NCBI RefSeq assembly: GCF_000325705.1
Contig: NC_019904.1
Coordinates: 3,908,001-3,972,000, forward strand
Reading direction: 5' to 3'
Length of the DNA: 64,000 nucleotides
DNA from: Echinicola vietnamensis DSM 17526
GTDB taxonomy: Bacteria; Bacteroidota; Bacteroidia; Cytophagales; Cyclobacteriaceae
In this document: piece after piece, positions 42,926 through 54,345 of the stretch
Numbering within the stretch: position 1 is the stretch's first letter
How the letters are laid out: every line of letters begins with the position of its first letter
Notes under the pieces: model-generated
What the model saw: the letters and a program-made list of their open reading frames with translations, nothing else
Told to the model about the DNA's origin: nothing
The model's database searches: none
Translations under genes and position numbers: made by a program

Positions 42926-43270
42926 GCAATAGTCTCCGCAGGTAGGCCTCTCGGTCTTGGCGGATCACGATGAATGTATATCGACGGTATGAACGAATTC
43001 CGGTGAATACCATGTCCTGGCGATCTATTGGAAAATTAACGGAATTTAGTCCCTACAGATTCTCCAGAATCAGCCCTGTAAGGGCGTCATCACCATAGCC
43101 ATAGGGGAATCCCATGGTTAAATGATCCCTCCAAAGTTTCCCGTTTTAGCGGCGTGGACCTCCCTATTCCTTATAAGTTCCCGCTAAAACCCATCCAAGT
43201 CACAGAGAAAAAAGAATGAACACAAGTTTTTTCACCACAATCATTACCTGATCCATATTTGAAGCCAAGC
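42926..43270. repeat. non-coding repeat patch, core copy B
   Basis: Contains AGCCCTGTAAGGGCG (43074-43088), AGCCATAGGGGAATCCCATGG and TTTCCCGTTTTAGCGGCGTGG, the phrases also found at 20735-20840 and 56740-56830, and near its end CACAGAGAAAAAAGAATGAACACAAG, another sequence common in Bacteroidota intergenic DNA. No gene is visible. Confidence 0.55.
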
Positions 43271-43667
43271 CTATTGGAAGTCATCTGGATAGATATATAC
43301 GGTGATTGCGTCTTCCAATTTGGAATAGGCGAGGGCTGAATTGAGTTGGACGAAATAAGAATAATCCTTTTGAGAGCGCAGGATCAAAATGATACCGGGT
43401 TTCTGGCTGGTTTGGAGTCCATACCAGAGCGATTGGCCGATAGCGTTTTTCCATTTACTTGCCCATTCCACTTCAAAGGCAAACTCATCAGTCAGCAGGT
43501 CTACACGCCCACTTTTGACGGCATATTCCCGTTTTCCCGTTGATTTTTTCCTGGATGGCATCGGCATAATCTTTCTCCTTCCATTTTCTGGATTGCGCCA
43601 TGGAGATGGAGGTTAAGGCCATCAGGACACCAACCAACAATACGCATTGGACGTTCAATACCTTCAT
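43271..43667 (-). pseudogene. frameshifted exported nuclease-like protein
   Basis: Two frames join here. From the ATG at 43665-43667, frame 1 gives a clean signal peptide (VLNVQCVLLVGVLMALTSIS-MAQ) followed by SRKWKEKDYADAIQEKINGKT. Near 43525-43550 the reading must shift by one base into the frame that yields EYAVKSGRVDLLTDEFAFEVEWASKWKNAIGQ and ends DDFQ at 43271. The downstream part matches a family with GRVDLLTDE.AFEV...KW.EAIGQ, which looks like a PD-(D/E)XK-type nuclease core (D-E-V pattern then a Lys-containing helix). The shift falls in GGGAAAACGGG, typical of an indel. It is either a pseudogene or a sequencing error. The joined protein would have about 130 residues. Confidence 0.7.
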
Positions 43668-43741
43668 ATCAGCGTGAAATTAGCTAAATGGAAAACCGAT
43701 CCGGTCATCATTTTTCCTGCTGTTGCGCCTGCGACATCCCA

Positions 43742-44944
43742 TCACAAAAACCGTTTCAATGCCCGCGCTGAGACCGTGCCGCCAATGGAAAGTGACGACG
43801 TCGCTGCTGGGCTAGGTGCATTGAGGACATTGATGGCATGGGTGTTTTCGGTAATGGCAAAATCATCCAGTAGCCCTCCTGTGCGGTCGCATGCCTGGGC
43901 CCTTACACCTGCGCCACCATCCACAAGGTCGTCTTCCTTGATGTCTGGAATCAGCTCTTGCAAGGCCGTGGTAAAGGCTGCTTTGGAGAAGGAGCGGTAA
44001 TATTCGCCAATGCCAGTTTTCCAATATTTGGCGGCCACCTTCTGAAGTCCTGGCCAAGTGATGGATTCACGAAATTCCTTGAGGTTAAAATCCGTTCTTT
44101 TATACCCTTCACGCTTGAAGGCCATGACGGCGTTGGGGCCTGCTTCGACACCACCTTTCATCATGCGGGTAAAGTGTACGCCTAAGAAAGGAAAATTAGG
44201 ATCAGGAACCGGATAAATCAGGTTTTTGACCAAATACTCCCGTTCTTTTTTGAGTTTATAGTATTCTCCACGGAAAGGGATGATTTTGACGTCCAGGTCC
44301 AATTCACCGTTCATATCGGCCACTTTATCCGAATATAGTCCTGCGCAATTGATCATTAGCCGGGAAAGAATGGTTTTACCAGTAGTGATCAGCTCTGTTT
44401 GATTGGCTTTATGGTTGATTTTTTTGACTTGGTGGTCAAGCAGGATTTCTCCGCCCAGGGATTTGAATTTTTCCCCATAGGCCAAAGCCACTTTTTTATA
44501 ATCCACGATTCCGGTTTGGGGCACGTGGAGGGCCGCCACACCCTTGCAGTAGGGCTCATATTCCTTTAGTTCGTCTAAGGTGATTTGGCGGGTGCCTTTT
44601 AGTCCATTTTGCAGGCCTCGCTTAAGCAGGTTTTGCAGGAGGGGAAGCTGCTCATCTTTTGTGGCGACCACGACCTTCCCCGTGATCTCAAAGGGGATGT
44701 TTTCTTCCTCACAAAACTGGATCAGCTCGTGGTAGCCGCTGATGCAATTGGTGGCTTTTAGAGACCCTGGCTTGTAATAGAGGCCGGAGTGAATCACACC
44801 TGAATTATTGCCGGTTTGGTGCTTCGCCAGTTCATGCTCCTTTTCCAAGATTACCACCTTCAATTCTGGTCGTTGCTGTATGATTTTCAGTCCAGTGGCT
44901 AAGCCCACTATGCCACCACCTACTATTGCAATATCGTATGTCAT
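43742..44944 (-). CDS. lhgO: L-2-hydroxyglutarate oxidase
   Basis: A 400-residue FAD-dependent oxidase of the DAO family. The N-terminal fold is DIAIVGGGIVGLATGLKII, followed by the LhgO segments HQTGNNSGVIHSGLYYKPGSLKA, FRGEYYKLKKE and YPVPDPNFPFLGVHFTRM. The C-terminal GGAGVRAQACDRTGGLLDDF and NAPSPAATSSLSIGG complete the FAD and substrate site. The enzyme oxidises L-2-hydroxyglutarate to 2-oxoglutarate and passes electrons to quinone at the membrane. It is a monocistronic gene. Confidence 0.92.
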   Translation of the reverse strand: MTYDIAIVGGGIVGLATGLKIIQQRPELKVVILEKEHELAKHQTGNNSGVIHSGLYYKPGSLKATNCISGYHELIQFCEEENIPFEITGKVVVATKDEQLPLLQNLLKRGLQNGLKGTRQITLDELKEYEPYCKGVAALHVPQTGIVDYKKVALAYGEKFKSLGGEILLDHQVKKINHKANQTELITTGKTILSRLMINCAGLYSDKVADMNGELDLDVKIIPFRGEYYKLKKEREYLVKNLIYPVPDPNFPFLGVHFTRMMKGGVEAGPNAVMAFKREGYKRTDFNLKEFRESITWPGLQKVAAKYWKTGIGEYYRSFSKAAFTTALQELIPDIKEDDLVDGGAGVRAQACDRTGGLLDDFAITENTHAINVLNAPSPAATSSLSIGGTVSARALKRFL

Positions 44945-45203
44945 TTTTTTCTCTCCTGAAGTTTTTGAACCTTGACAGTTTATGTGCTAAAAACTATGAT
45001 GGACAAATATACATATTCCTGCTTTATCGCGGGAGGGAAAAGGAGCACCAAGGTGAGGGAATTGCCTTAAATAATGCTAAGATGAGCTAGTACATACCGC
45101 GAAATATAGGATATTGTTATCTGGTTATTTTACCATTTTACTTTCACCAAACTATGAAGGAAACGGATTTTGTGCGTTATTGCGGTTTTAAAGCAGAAAC
45201 TTC

Positions 45204-46091
45204 ATGGCAGACAAGCAAGATAAAGAAGAAGCAAAGCGACAACGGGAAGAAGAGAAGCGGCAGAAAAGCATCGATTCTGAGCTTAAGAAATCCAAGTCCG
45301 TCTCAAATGACGGGACGAAGTCACATGGTGAGATTCTGAAGCAGCAGATCACTGAGGGGCTGGAAACATACGATAAAAAAGCAAGTAGTTTACTGCTCAG
45401 TTCGCTGACGGCCGGATTGGAAATCGGGTTTAGTTATTTGCTGATTTGTACAGTATATGCCTATTTTTCCAAAAGCCTGTCTGAAGACATCAGCTATAAA
45501 TTGACCGCTTTGGTGTATCCTGTGGGATTTATCATGGTTATTTTGGGCCAATCCATTCTGTTTACCGAACAAACTTCCTTATTGACCTTGCCCGTGCTGA
45601 ATAAAAAACGGAGTGTTGGAAGTCTGCTGAAAATCTGGGGATTGGTGATTTCAGGTAACCTAATTGGCGGTTTCCTGATTGCAATGCTGCTGCTATGGAT
45701 CGGTCCGCGACTGGGTATTTTTGATATGCAGATTGTCGGTAAGGTAGCCCTTCATGCAGTGGATTTTCCCAGTTTGGTGATTTTTACCAGTGCGGTATTG
45801 GCTGGATGGCTAATGGGCTTACTGTCGTGGTTATTGTCCTCCTCCCGGGACACATTGAGTAAAATAGTGATTATTTTCATCATCACTTCCATGATGGCCT
45901 TTACCGGACTTCACCATAGTATCGTGGGAAATGTGGAAGTGTTTGCCGGTTTGATAGGCTCACCGGAAATTACATTTGAGCGATACCTTAACTTCCAAGT
46001 GTTTGCACTCTTAGGAAATGCAGTGGGCGGAGCCGTTTTCGTGGCACTGCTGAAGTACCGGGCCTTTGTGTACAACATAGACGTTAAATAA
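45204..46091 (+). CDS. formate/nitrite transporter (FNT) family protein
   Basis: A 295-residue membrane protein. The first 50 residues are highly charged (DKQDKEEAKRQREEEKRQKS). Six helices follow from about residue 62 (LLLSSLTAGLEIGFSYLLICTVYA to LNFQVFALLGNAVGGAVFVALL). FNT marks include SLTAGLEIG, LGQSILFTEQTSLLTLPVL and SGNLIGGFL; FTGLHHSIVGNVEVFAGL carries the central His region. The YfdC-like branch has an extended N-terminus like this one. It would conduct small monocarboxylates or related anions, but the solute is unknown. The ATG at 45204 is chosen; an overlapping frame starting at 45154 is spurious. Confidence 0.85.
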   Translation: MADKQDKEEAKRQREEEKRQKSIDSELKKSKSVSNDGTKSHGEILKQQITEGLETYDKKASSLLLSSLTAGLEIGFSYLLICTVYAYFSKSLSEDISYKLTALVYPVGFIMVILGQSILFTEQTSLLTLPVLNKKRSVGSLLKIWGLVISGNLIGGFLIAMLLLWIGPRLGIFDMQIVGKVALHAVDFPSLVIFTSAVLAGWLMGLLSWLLSSSRDTLSKIVIIFIITSMMAFTGLHHSIVGNVEVFAGLIGSPEITFERYLNFQVFALLGNAVGGAVFVALLKYRAFVYNIDVK

Positions 46092-46136
46092 TGGAAAGGG
46101 ACATTCCTGCATGAACCTTTTTCCGCTTTGATTCCT

Positions 46137-47318
46137 TTATTCCACGTACAAGACCAAACCTTTCAGGTATTCTGTTTCCGTATGGAATGCATTGATCGGA
46201 TGGTCTGCAGGCTGGGTGAGTTGCTGTAGGATACGAACACTCCTGCCTACCTCGATCGCTGCTGCGGTGATGGTATGGGCAAATAGCTGCTTGTCCACCA
46301 CTTGTGAGCAGCTGAATGTAAACAGGATGCCACCAGGCTTAATATGCTTCAGTGCTTCTGCATTCAGCCTTTTGTAGGCTTGGACAGCATTATGGCGAGC
46401 CTTCATGTTTTTGGCAAATGCCGGCGGATCCAGCACGATCACATCATAATCTTGCTCTATTTCTCGAATGTATTTGACGACATCCGCTACTTTGGAAGCA
46501 TGCTTTCCGTCAAATTGGCGATTGAGCTGTAAGTTTTTCTCTGTGAGTTCAATGGCTTTTGCGGAAATGTCTACCGAATGCACTTCTGCGGCACCTGCTT
46601 CCAAGGCGGCAATGGAGAAGCCACCGGAATAGCAAAAGGTGTTCAGCACTTTTTTCCCTTGGCTGTACGTTCCCAGCAGTTTTCGGTTTTCCCGTTGGTC
46701 GATGAAAAAACCTGTCTTTTGCCCTTTTTCCCAGTCGATTTCATACTTGCAGCCATTTTCCAGCACTACATTGGTCAGGGGGGCGCCGTAAAGAAACTGG
46801 TTTTCGATGCCCGCCAAGCCCTTAAGTGTCTCAGCACTCTTGTCGTAAACGGCCTTTAATTTTTCTCCATAAACAGTTTGCAATGCGGTTGAAATTTCCT
46901 CCCGGTGTTGGTACATTCCCACACTGTGGGTTTGGAGCACTGCCGTACCATGGTAATGGTCGATGATCAGTCCTGGGAGTTGATCGCCTTCCCCGTGAAC
47001 GAGGCGGTACACATTGGTGGCAGGATTATCGGCCAGCCCGATCTTCGCCCGCATTTCGTAAGCGTTTTGGAGCTTCTCTTCCCAAAAGGCAGCATTGATT
47101 TCTTTTGGCTCGAAACTGATAATGCGGACGGTAATGGAGCCTTTTTGATAATGACCCGTGCCCAAAAATTCTTGTCGATGACTGAAGACGCTGACGAGCT
47201 GACCGTTTTTGAGGTCTGGAGCTGTATGGGCAATCGCACCTGAAAACACCCAATGGTGCCTTCTTTTGAGGGATATTTCTTTGCCTTTTTTTAGGGTGAT
47301 TTGTGGATACGTAGTCAT
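46137..47318 (-). CDS. RlmI-like 23S rRNA (cytosine-5) methyltransferase
   Basis: A 393-residue class I SAM methyltransferase. An N-terminal PUA domain (about 1-75, KKGKEISLKRRHHWVFSGAI) is followed by an EEHEE-type central domain and a Rossmann fold with VLNTFCYSGGFSIAALEAGAAEVHSVDIS and DVIVLDPPAFAKNM. The catalytic Cys is in FTFSCSQVVDKQLF (SCS). This matches RlmI, which makes m5C1962 in 23S rRNA; the exact base here is inferred. The stop lies 46 bp from the convergent FNT gene. Confidence 0.88.
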   Translation of the reverse strand: MTTYPQITLKKGKEISLKRRHHWVFSGAIAHTAPDLKNGQLVSVFSHRQEFLGTGHYQKGSITVRIISFEPKEINAAFWEEKLQNAYEMRAKIGLADNPATNVYRLVHGEGDQLPGLIIDHYHGTAVLQTHSVGMYQHREEISTALQTVYGEKLKAVYDKSAETLKGLAGIENQFLYGAPLTNVVLENGCKYEIDWEKGQKTGFFIDQRENRKLLGTYSQGKKVLNTFCYSGGFSIAALEAGAAEVHSVDISAKAIELTEKNLQLNRQFDGKHASKVADVVKYIREIEQDYDVIVLDPPAFAKNMKARHNAVQAYKRLNAEALKHIKPGGILFTFSCSQVVDKQLFAHTITAAAIEVGRSVRILQQLTQPADHPINAFHTETEYLKGLVLYVE

Positions 47319-47336
47319 AGGTCTATGGAGCTAAAA

Positions 47337-47376
47337 AATCCCTTTTTAGACATGCAGTCATGTCCAAAAAGGGATT
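47337..47376 (-). terminator. strong intrinsic terminator of the ABC-F gene
   Basis: AATCCCTTTTTAGACATG pairs with CATGTCCAAAAAGGGATT (17 of 18) around a CAGT loop. Read on the minus strand it is followed by TTTTTTAG. It lies 26 bp after the ABC-F stop and just upstream of the RlmI-like gene. Confidence 0.8.
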
Positions 47377-47402
47377 GGGCAATGGTTTTTCTTTTGGTAA
47401 GT

Positions 47403-49442
<2,040 letters not shown>

Positions 49443-50681
49443 TTAAACCGCCATGGAGTGATGTTTTTCATCTTCCAAGGCTTTGCGTTTTTTTTCGACT
49501 TTTTTTTGGTTTGTGTCAATGACCAATGTCAGTAAGCCACCGACAGCACAAAAGGTCATCATGATGACCATCGGACTGGCTGTGCCATTGTGGAAAATAC
49601 TGACCGCTCCTGATACCACACCGCCCATGGCCATCCGCATACTGCCCATCATGGCGGCAGCACTTCCAGCATTTCTGCTAAATGGTGCCAATGTCAGGGC
49701 AGCCGCATTGGGGTTACACAACCCGTGGCCGGTAAGGAAAATAAACATCATTCCGATCAGGGTGTATACATTTAACCATCCATTCCAAACGCCCAAGATC
49801 ATGGCAAAACCAATGATCGTCTGGTAAGTCAGGGCGACCTTGATGATCTGCTCACTGGTGAATTTCTTAAGCAAAATGTGGTTTAGCTGTGTGGAGCCGA
49901 TCATGGAAAAGGCCAACAGGGCAAATATCCATCCGTATTGCTGCTCAGTGACCCCATAGATGTTCATGAAAACATCAGCAGAACCAGAGATATAGGCAAA
50001 TGGAGCGGCACCGGCCACACCACCGATCAGCATATAAACCAGGAATTGGCGGTTTTTGGTGACTTCCACGTATTTTTTTACGACTTGCTTGGGCTTCAGG
50101 GAAACTTCATGGTCTGGCTTTGCGCCGTCAGGCAAGAAGAAATAAGAAGCCATCAAAATCACCAGTGTGATGCCGGCCAAGATCATGAAAACGGTGTGCC
50201 AGTCATAATGGGCAGTGACAAAACCGCCCACAGTAGGCGCAATCATAGGAGAAACTGCGATCACAAGCATCAGTAGCGCCATCGCTTGTGCGGTCTTGTT
50301 TACCGGGAAAATATCCCTCACCATTGCTTGGGCAGCCACCATGCCGGCACAGCCCCCAATGGCTTGAACAAAACGCATCAAGATCAGGTTTTCCACACTA
50401 TTGCTCCAGGCACAGGCCATGGAAGCCAGGACATAGATCAATAATCCAATATACAAGGGCTTTTTCCTGCCAAATCGATCCAATAAAGGGCCATAAAAAA
50501 GCTGACCAATGGCTATTCCTACCAAATAACTGGTAAGCGAAAGCTGGACATTGGCAATGCTAGTTCCGAGGTTTTTCGCAATGGAAGGAAACCCAGGAAG
50601 GTACATGTCAATGGAAAAAGGGCTGATGGTACTCAAGGCCCCCAAAATTAAAATAACTACAAAATATTGCTTTTTGCTCAT
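49443..50681 (-). CDS. Bcr/CflA-family multidrug MFS exporter
   Basis: A 412-residue drug:H+ antiporter with twelve helices. The family marks are IDMYLPGFPSIAKNLGTSIANVQLSLTSYLVGIAIGQLFYGPLLDRFGRKKPLYIG (motif A GPLLDRFGRKK) and MRFVQAIGGCAGMVAAQAMVRDIF. The tail is charged (KKVEKKRKALEDEKHH). Members export chloramphenicol, bicyclomycin, sulfonamides or other small molecules; the substrate cannot be named. A monocistronic gene with its own terminator. Confidence 0.9.
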   Translation of the reverse strand: MSKKQYFVVILILGALSTISPFSIDMYLPGFPSIAKNLGTSIANVQLSLTSYLVGIAIGQLFYGPLLDRFGRKKPLYIGLLIYVLASMACAWSNSVENLILMRFVQAIGGCAGMVAAQAMVRDIFPVNKTAQAMALLMLVIAVSPMIAPTVGGFVTAHYDWHTVFMILAGITLVILMASYFFLPDGAKPDHEVSLKPKQVVKKYVEVTKNRQFLVYMLIGGVAGAAPFAYISGSADVFMNIYGVTEQQYGWIFALLAFSMIGSTQLNHILLKKFTSEQIIKVALTYQTIIGFAMILGVWNGWLNVYTLIGMMFIFLTGHGLCNPNAAALTLAPFSRNAGSAAAMMGSMRMAMGGVVSGAVSIFHNGTASPMVIMMTFCAVGGLLTLVIDTNQKKVEKKRKALEDEKHHSMAV

Positions 50682-51201
50682 ACCCCTTCTGACATTATCG
50701 GATCAAAATAAACTTTGTCTTACTCCCAACACCAACTTTGTTAGCTTAGTTCGAAAAGGTAAGGGGTAAATATTGTTTTATTCGTAATTTTTATAATAAT
50801 TAATTGTGTTAAAAGTAGGTGTAGGGTGTTTTTGTTAGAATTTAGTTTAGGTTAGGTTCGAGTTTGAGTGAAATATTATTTCTATAAATATATTATTATT
50901 GGTTTATTATTTTGTTTTGGTTGATGGTGGCATCCAGAGAAAATTGGAAAAGGGTGTGGAGAATACCATGCAGGCGACGGCTTATTTTATTCGATAAGTG
51001 TCAGGCTGAAAAAATACCTTTTATTATCAAATAGCAGCAAGTGATAAAGGTCTTTGAATCGATTCGATTACCTTTCTGCAAAGTCAAGCATTTAAAGGCT
51101 TGTTTCGGTTGATGATAAATCAAGTAACCTAGGCCATGATGATGTGAAGTTGGCCTGTTTGCAACGTGTGATTTTTTACCCTAAATAATTCCCCTGTCAA
51201 C
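50682..51201. other. 520-bp AT-rich intergenic region
   Basis: Divergent promoters for the exporter and the surface protein should lie here. I see a 10-bp palindrome GAATCGATTC near 51056-51065 and long AT-rich tracts around 50860-50920, but no exact TAnnTTTG in a good context and no gene. Confidence 0.35.
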
Positions 51202-54200
51202 ATGAAGCCAAGAATTTCCCTTTATTGCTTTTTTATTTGGTGCATGTACATGCTGCCCGTCCTTCCGGTACATGGCCAGCTGACTACGGTGGGGAAGGAG
51301 TTTTGGGTCGGGTTTATGGACAACAATACAGATGGAAGAAATGGGAAAGCGGTGATTGTTATTTCTGCAAATGAACCTGCAAAAGGCACCATAGACCTCA
51401 GTGGGATTGCTGCAGGGATGGTATATTCCTTTGATTTGGCGAAAGGGGAAAGCTATACCATGCGGGTTCCTGAATATGACCTTGATTTGCTGCATAGAAA
51501 TTCCGGAATCAAAGAGAATAAAGGCATTTTTATTACCTCAACCGGAAAAGTTTCTGTTTTTGCCTTTAACGAGCGCTTTAAAAGTGCTGATGGAACAGTT
51601 GTATTGCCCAAACGAACGCTTGGGAAGGATTATCTCGTCACCTCGCATTACGAAATCACGCCCAATACTACTCCCGGAGCGGAAATGAATGTGAATGATG
51701 AGAGTACCTTACTGGTGGTGGGAGTGGAAGATCACACTACGGTGGAAATCACTCCTTCTGTCAATACCATCGATGGGAAGCAGGCGGATGTGCCTTTTAC
51801 GGTGCTCCTTCAGGCCGGCGAAAGCTATCAACTAAAAGCCAAAGGAGACTTGACGGGTAGCCGGGTAAGGGTGCGCGATGACCAATCGTCTGACTGTAAA
51901 AACATTGCGGTGTTTGGGGGGAATAAATGGTCCGGCGTCGGGGAATGCGGATCGGCACCGGATCACTTGTTTCAGCAAATGTATCCCGTAAATACCTGGG
52001 GGAAATCTTCCATCCATGTTCCGTTAAAATCCCGCTCTTCAGGTGAATTGGTAAAGGTGTTGGCAGCAGAAAATGGTACCACTATCATGGCGAACGGCCA
52101 AAGTAAGGGAACGCTTGATGCAGGTGAATGGATGGCCATGGACGTAGGTCCTGATGAGGTGGTTTCCATCCGCGGATCAAAAGACATTTCTGTTACCGCC
52201 TTTTCCAAAAGTAGAAATTGTAATGATCAACAGGATCCCCTTTATGCTTTGGGTGACCCGTTTATGGTGACCTTAAACCCCTCTGAAAGATTGTTGGAAG
52301 ATGTGACCTTCACATCGATGGATATCGTACAAATCCAATTTCACTACGTCAATATTGTCGTCAAACAGGCAGGAATCAATGGGATGCGATTGGATGGGGA
52401 GGATATATCGGCAGCTTTTCAGCCTGTTCCCGGCAACACCGATTATGCCTATGCCAGGATGGAGGTGGAAGGTGGTGTTCACCGATTGAATAATCCGGGA
52501 GGTTTTATTGCGTATGCCTATGGTTTTGGTGACCTGGAATCCTATGGATATGCGGTAGGGGCCAATTTGGAAAACCTGGATTTTTCTACGGATACGTATT
52601 ATGATAATTTTGAGGTGATAGGAGAAAATGTGACGTGTCTCGATCAACCCTTTACATGGAAGATCGTTCCTGAAAACCCTGTTTTTGATTACTTTAATTG
52701 GTATATCGAAGGGGCGGAAGAGGCCAAATTCGGAGCGGAGATACAGCACGAATTTAAGGAACCGGGAACCTATCAAGTGACCGTTTATGCTTCGGATGGC
52801 CCGACCACTTGTGACCACATTGAAGAAATTCATTTTGACGTTTCGGTCGTGGCTACCCATGCCAAAATTTTGGGAGATGATTTTGTATGTGAGGGGATGG
52901 GGCCGATCACTTACGAGGCTGTTGAAATGAAGAATATTGACCATTTTGAATGGGAGGTAACGGGTGGGGAGCTGCTTTCTACGGAAGGGAATAAGGCCAC
53001 CGTTTTATGGGATGTTAGCTCGGATATGGCGACGGTTTCGCTTTTGCCCTACACGGAGCAAGGTTGTCCTGGCGCGCCGATCTCCAAGGCCATAACCCTT
53101 TGGGATCCTGCGACGCCAGCGGCACCAGATGGGCCGGAGGAAGTATGTGCGGATCCCGAAACTTCACATCTGTATCAAGTAATAGCTCCGGAGGAGGAGC
53201 TTGGGTACCGTTGGTTTGTAGAGGGCGGAGTGTTGGTTACGGCCAATGATCAAGAAAGGGTAGAAGTCAGGTGGAATGCCTTGGAAACAGAAAAAAGGAT
53301 TTGGTATGAGGTGTATCAAAAAGCTGCTCCGCAATGTATGGAGGCTTCTGAGGTATTGCAGGTTCGGGTAAACGATCCCATTACCGCGACACCTGCTATC
53401 CAGGATGTTGCCTGCCATGGAGGGAATTCTGGTGAAATACGCTTGGAAGTTTCAGGGGGAAAAAGTCCTTATACTTACCAATGGAGCCATGATGGTTCAT
53501 TGAACAGTCCATTGGCAAAGGACTTGGACACCGGGGCCTATGATGTAAGCATTACCGATGCGTTGGGTTGTCAAGTTCATTATACCGATTTGCAGGTGGA
53601 GCAGCCTGCTCCTTTAACAGCATCCGTTATGTCAAATCCAGGAACAAGCTGTTATGGCATGGCAGATGCTGAAGTGGTCTTAAATGTTAGTGGCGGTACG
53701 GGACCGTACCGCATTGATCATGAAGCTGAGGTAAATGGAAATGAAATGCGGGTAAAGACCTTGGCAGCGGGAAGCCATGCTTTTATCGTTTTCGATGCCA
53801 ATGATTGCCAAGTCGATTTGGAAGTAGAGGTGTCACAGCCAAGGCCATTGGAAGCGAGGATTGAGGTGCTGACCAGGAGTTGTCCCGGGGAATCAGGAGG
53901 GGCATTGATGGCCATTCCTACTGGCGGAACCAGCCCTTATCAGTTTACTTGGGATTATGGAAGCAGTACCCAGGCAACACTCGAAGCTATTCCCAAGGGG
54001 GAGTACAGCGTGACCGTTCAGGACAATCATGGATGCTTAGCTTTTGCGCGTGAAAGAATACAGGAGTTACCCCCCGAAGTGAGGATGCCTACAGGCTTTA
54101 ATCCCCAAGGAGGAGGTGTCAATAGCATATATCAACCCGTGTCAAGCTGTCCGATTGAATTTACCTTAAGGATCTACAACCGCTGGGGGGAGTTGATTTA

Positions 54201-54345
54201 TTCCGGATCCCAGGGATGGGATGGGACTTTTAAAGGAGATTTGGCCTCAAACGATTCCTACACTTACTTTTTGGAATACCGCTATCGTATGGACGGGGAA
54301 TACATTTCCAGTCAAAAGAGAGGCGTATTCACGATAGTCAACTGA
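51202..54345 (+). CDS. type IX-secreted surface protein with IgGFc-binding-like, PKD and SprB-like domains
   Basis: A 1047-residue exported protein. The signal peptide is CFFIWCMYMLPVLPVHGQ. Residues about 25-440 match the IgGFc-binding N-terminal type (GKEFWVGFMDNN, GKVSVFAFNERF, LPKRTLGKDYLVTSHYEI). Then come PKD/Ig-like domains (about 465-710) and three SprB-like repeats (about 725-945; CHGGNSGEIRLEVSGGKSPYTYQWS, CYGMADAEVVLNVSGGTGPY, CPGESGGALMAIPTGGTSPYQFTW). The C-terminal 85 residues carry the type-B gliding-motility-associated sorting domain (MPTGFNPQGGG, IYNRWGELIYSGSQGWDG). It is exported to the cell surface by the type IX system and probably mediates adhesion or gliding. It abuts ilvA convergently. 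Confidence 0.88.
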   Translation: MKPRISLYCFFIWCMYMLPVLPVHGQLTTVGKEFWVGFMDNNTDGRNGKAVIVISANEPAKGTIDLSGIAAGMVYSFDLAKGESYTMRVPEYDLDLLHRNSGIKENKGIFITSTGKVSVFAFNERFKSADGTVVLPKRTLGKDYLVTSHYEITPNTTPGAEMNVNDESTLLVVGVEDHTTVEITPSVNTIDGKQADVPFTVLLQAGESYQLKAKGDLTGSRVRVRDDQSSDCKNIAVFGGNKWSGVGECGSAPDHLFQQMYPVNTWGKSSIHVPLKSRSSGELVKVLAAENGTTIMANGQSKGTLDAGEWMAMDVGPDEVVSIRGSKDISVTAFSKSRNCNDQQDPLYALGDPFMVTLNPSERLLEDVTFTSMDIVQIQFHYVNIVVKQAGINGMRLDGEDISAAFQPVPGNTDYAYARMEVEGGVHRLNNPGGFIAYAYGFGDLESYGYAVGANLENLDFSTDTYYDNFEVIGENVTCLDQPFTWKIVPENPVFDYFNWYIEGAEEAKFGAEIQHEFKEPGTYQVTVYASDGPTTCDHIEEIHFDVSVVATHAKILGDDFVCEGMGPITYEAVEMKNIDHFEWEVTGGELLSTEGNKATVLWDVSSDMATVSLLPYTEQGCPGAPISKAITLWDPATPAAPDGPEEVCADPETSHLYQVIAPEEELGYRWFVEGGVLVTANDQERVEVRWNALETEKRIWYEVYQKAAPQCMEASEVLQVRVNDPITATPAIQDVACHGGNSGEIRLEVSGGKSPYTYQWSHDGSLNSPLAKDLDTGAYDVSITDALGCQVHYTDLQVEQPAPLTASVMSNPGTSCYGMADAEVVLNVSGGTGPYRIDHEAEVNGNEMRVKTLAAGSHAFIVFDANDCQVDLEVEVSQPRPLEARIEVLTRSCPGESGGALMAIPTGGTSPYQFTWDYGSSTQATLEAIPKGEYSVTVQDNHGCLAFARERIQELPPEVRMPTGFNPQGGGVNSIYQPVSSCPIEFTLRIYNRWGELIYSGSQGWDGTFKGDLASNDSYTYFLEYRYRMDGEYISSQKRGVFTIVN

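Noticed and set aside
45154..45339. Earlier start for the FNT protein
   Set aside because: This frame differs from the FNT frame; the FNT gene itself begins at 45204.
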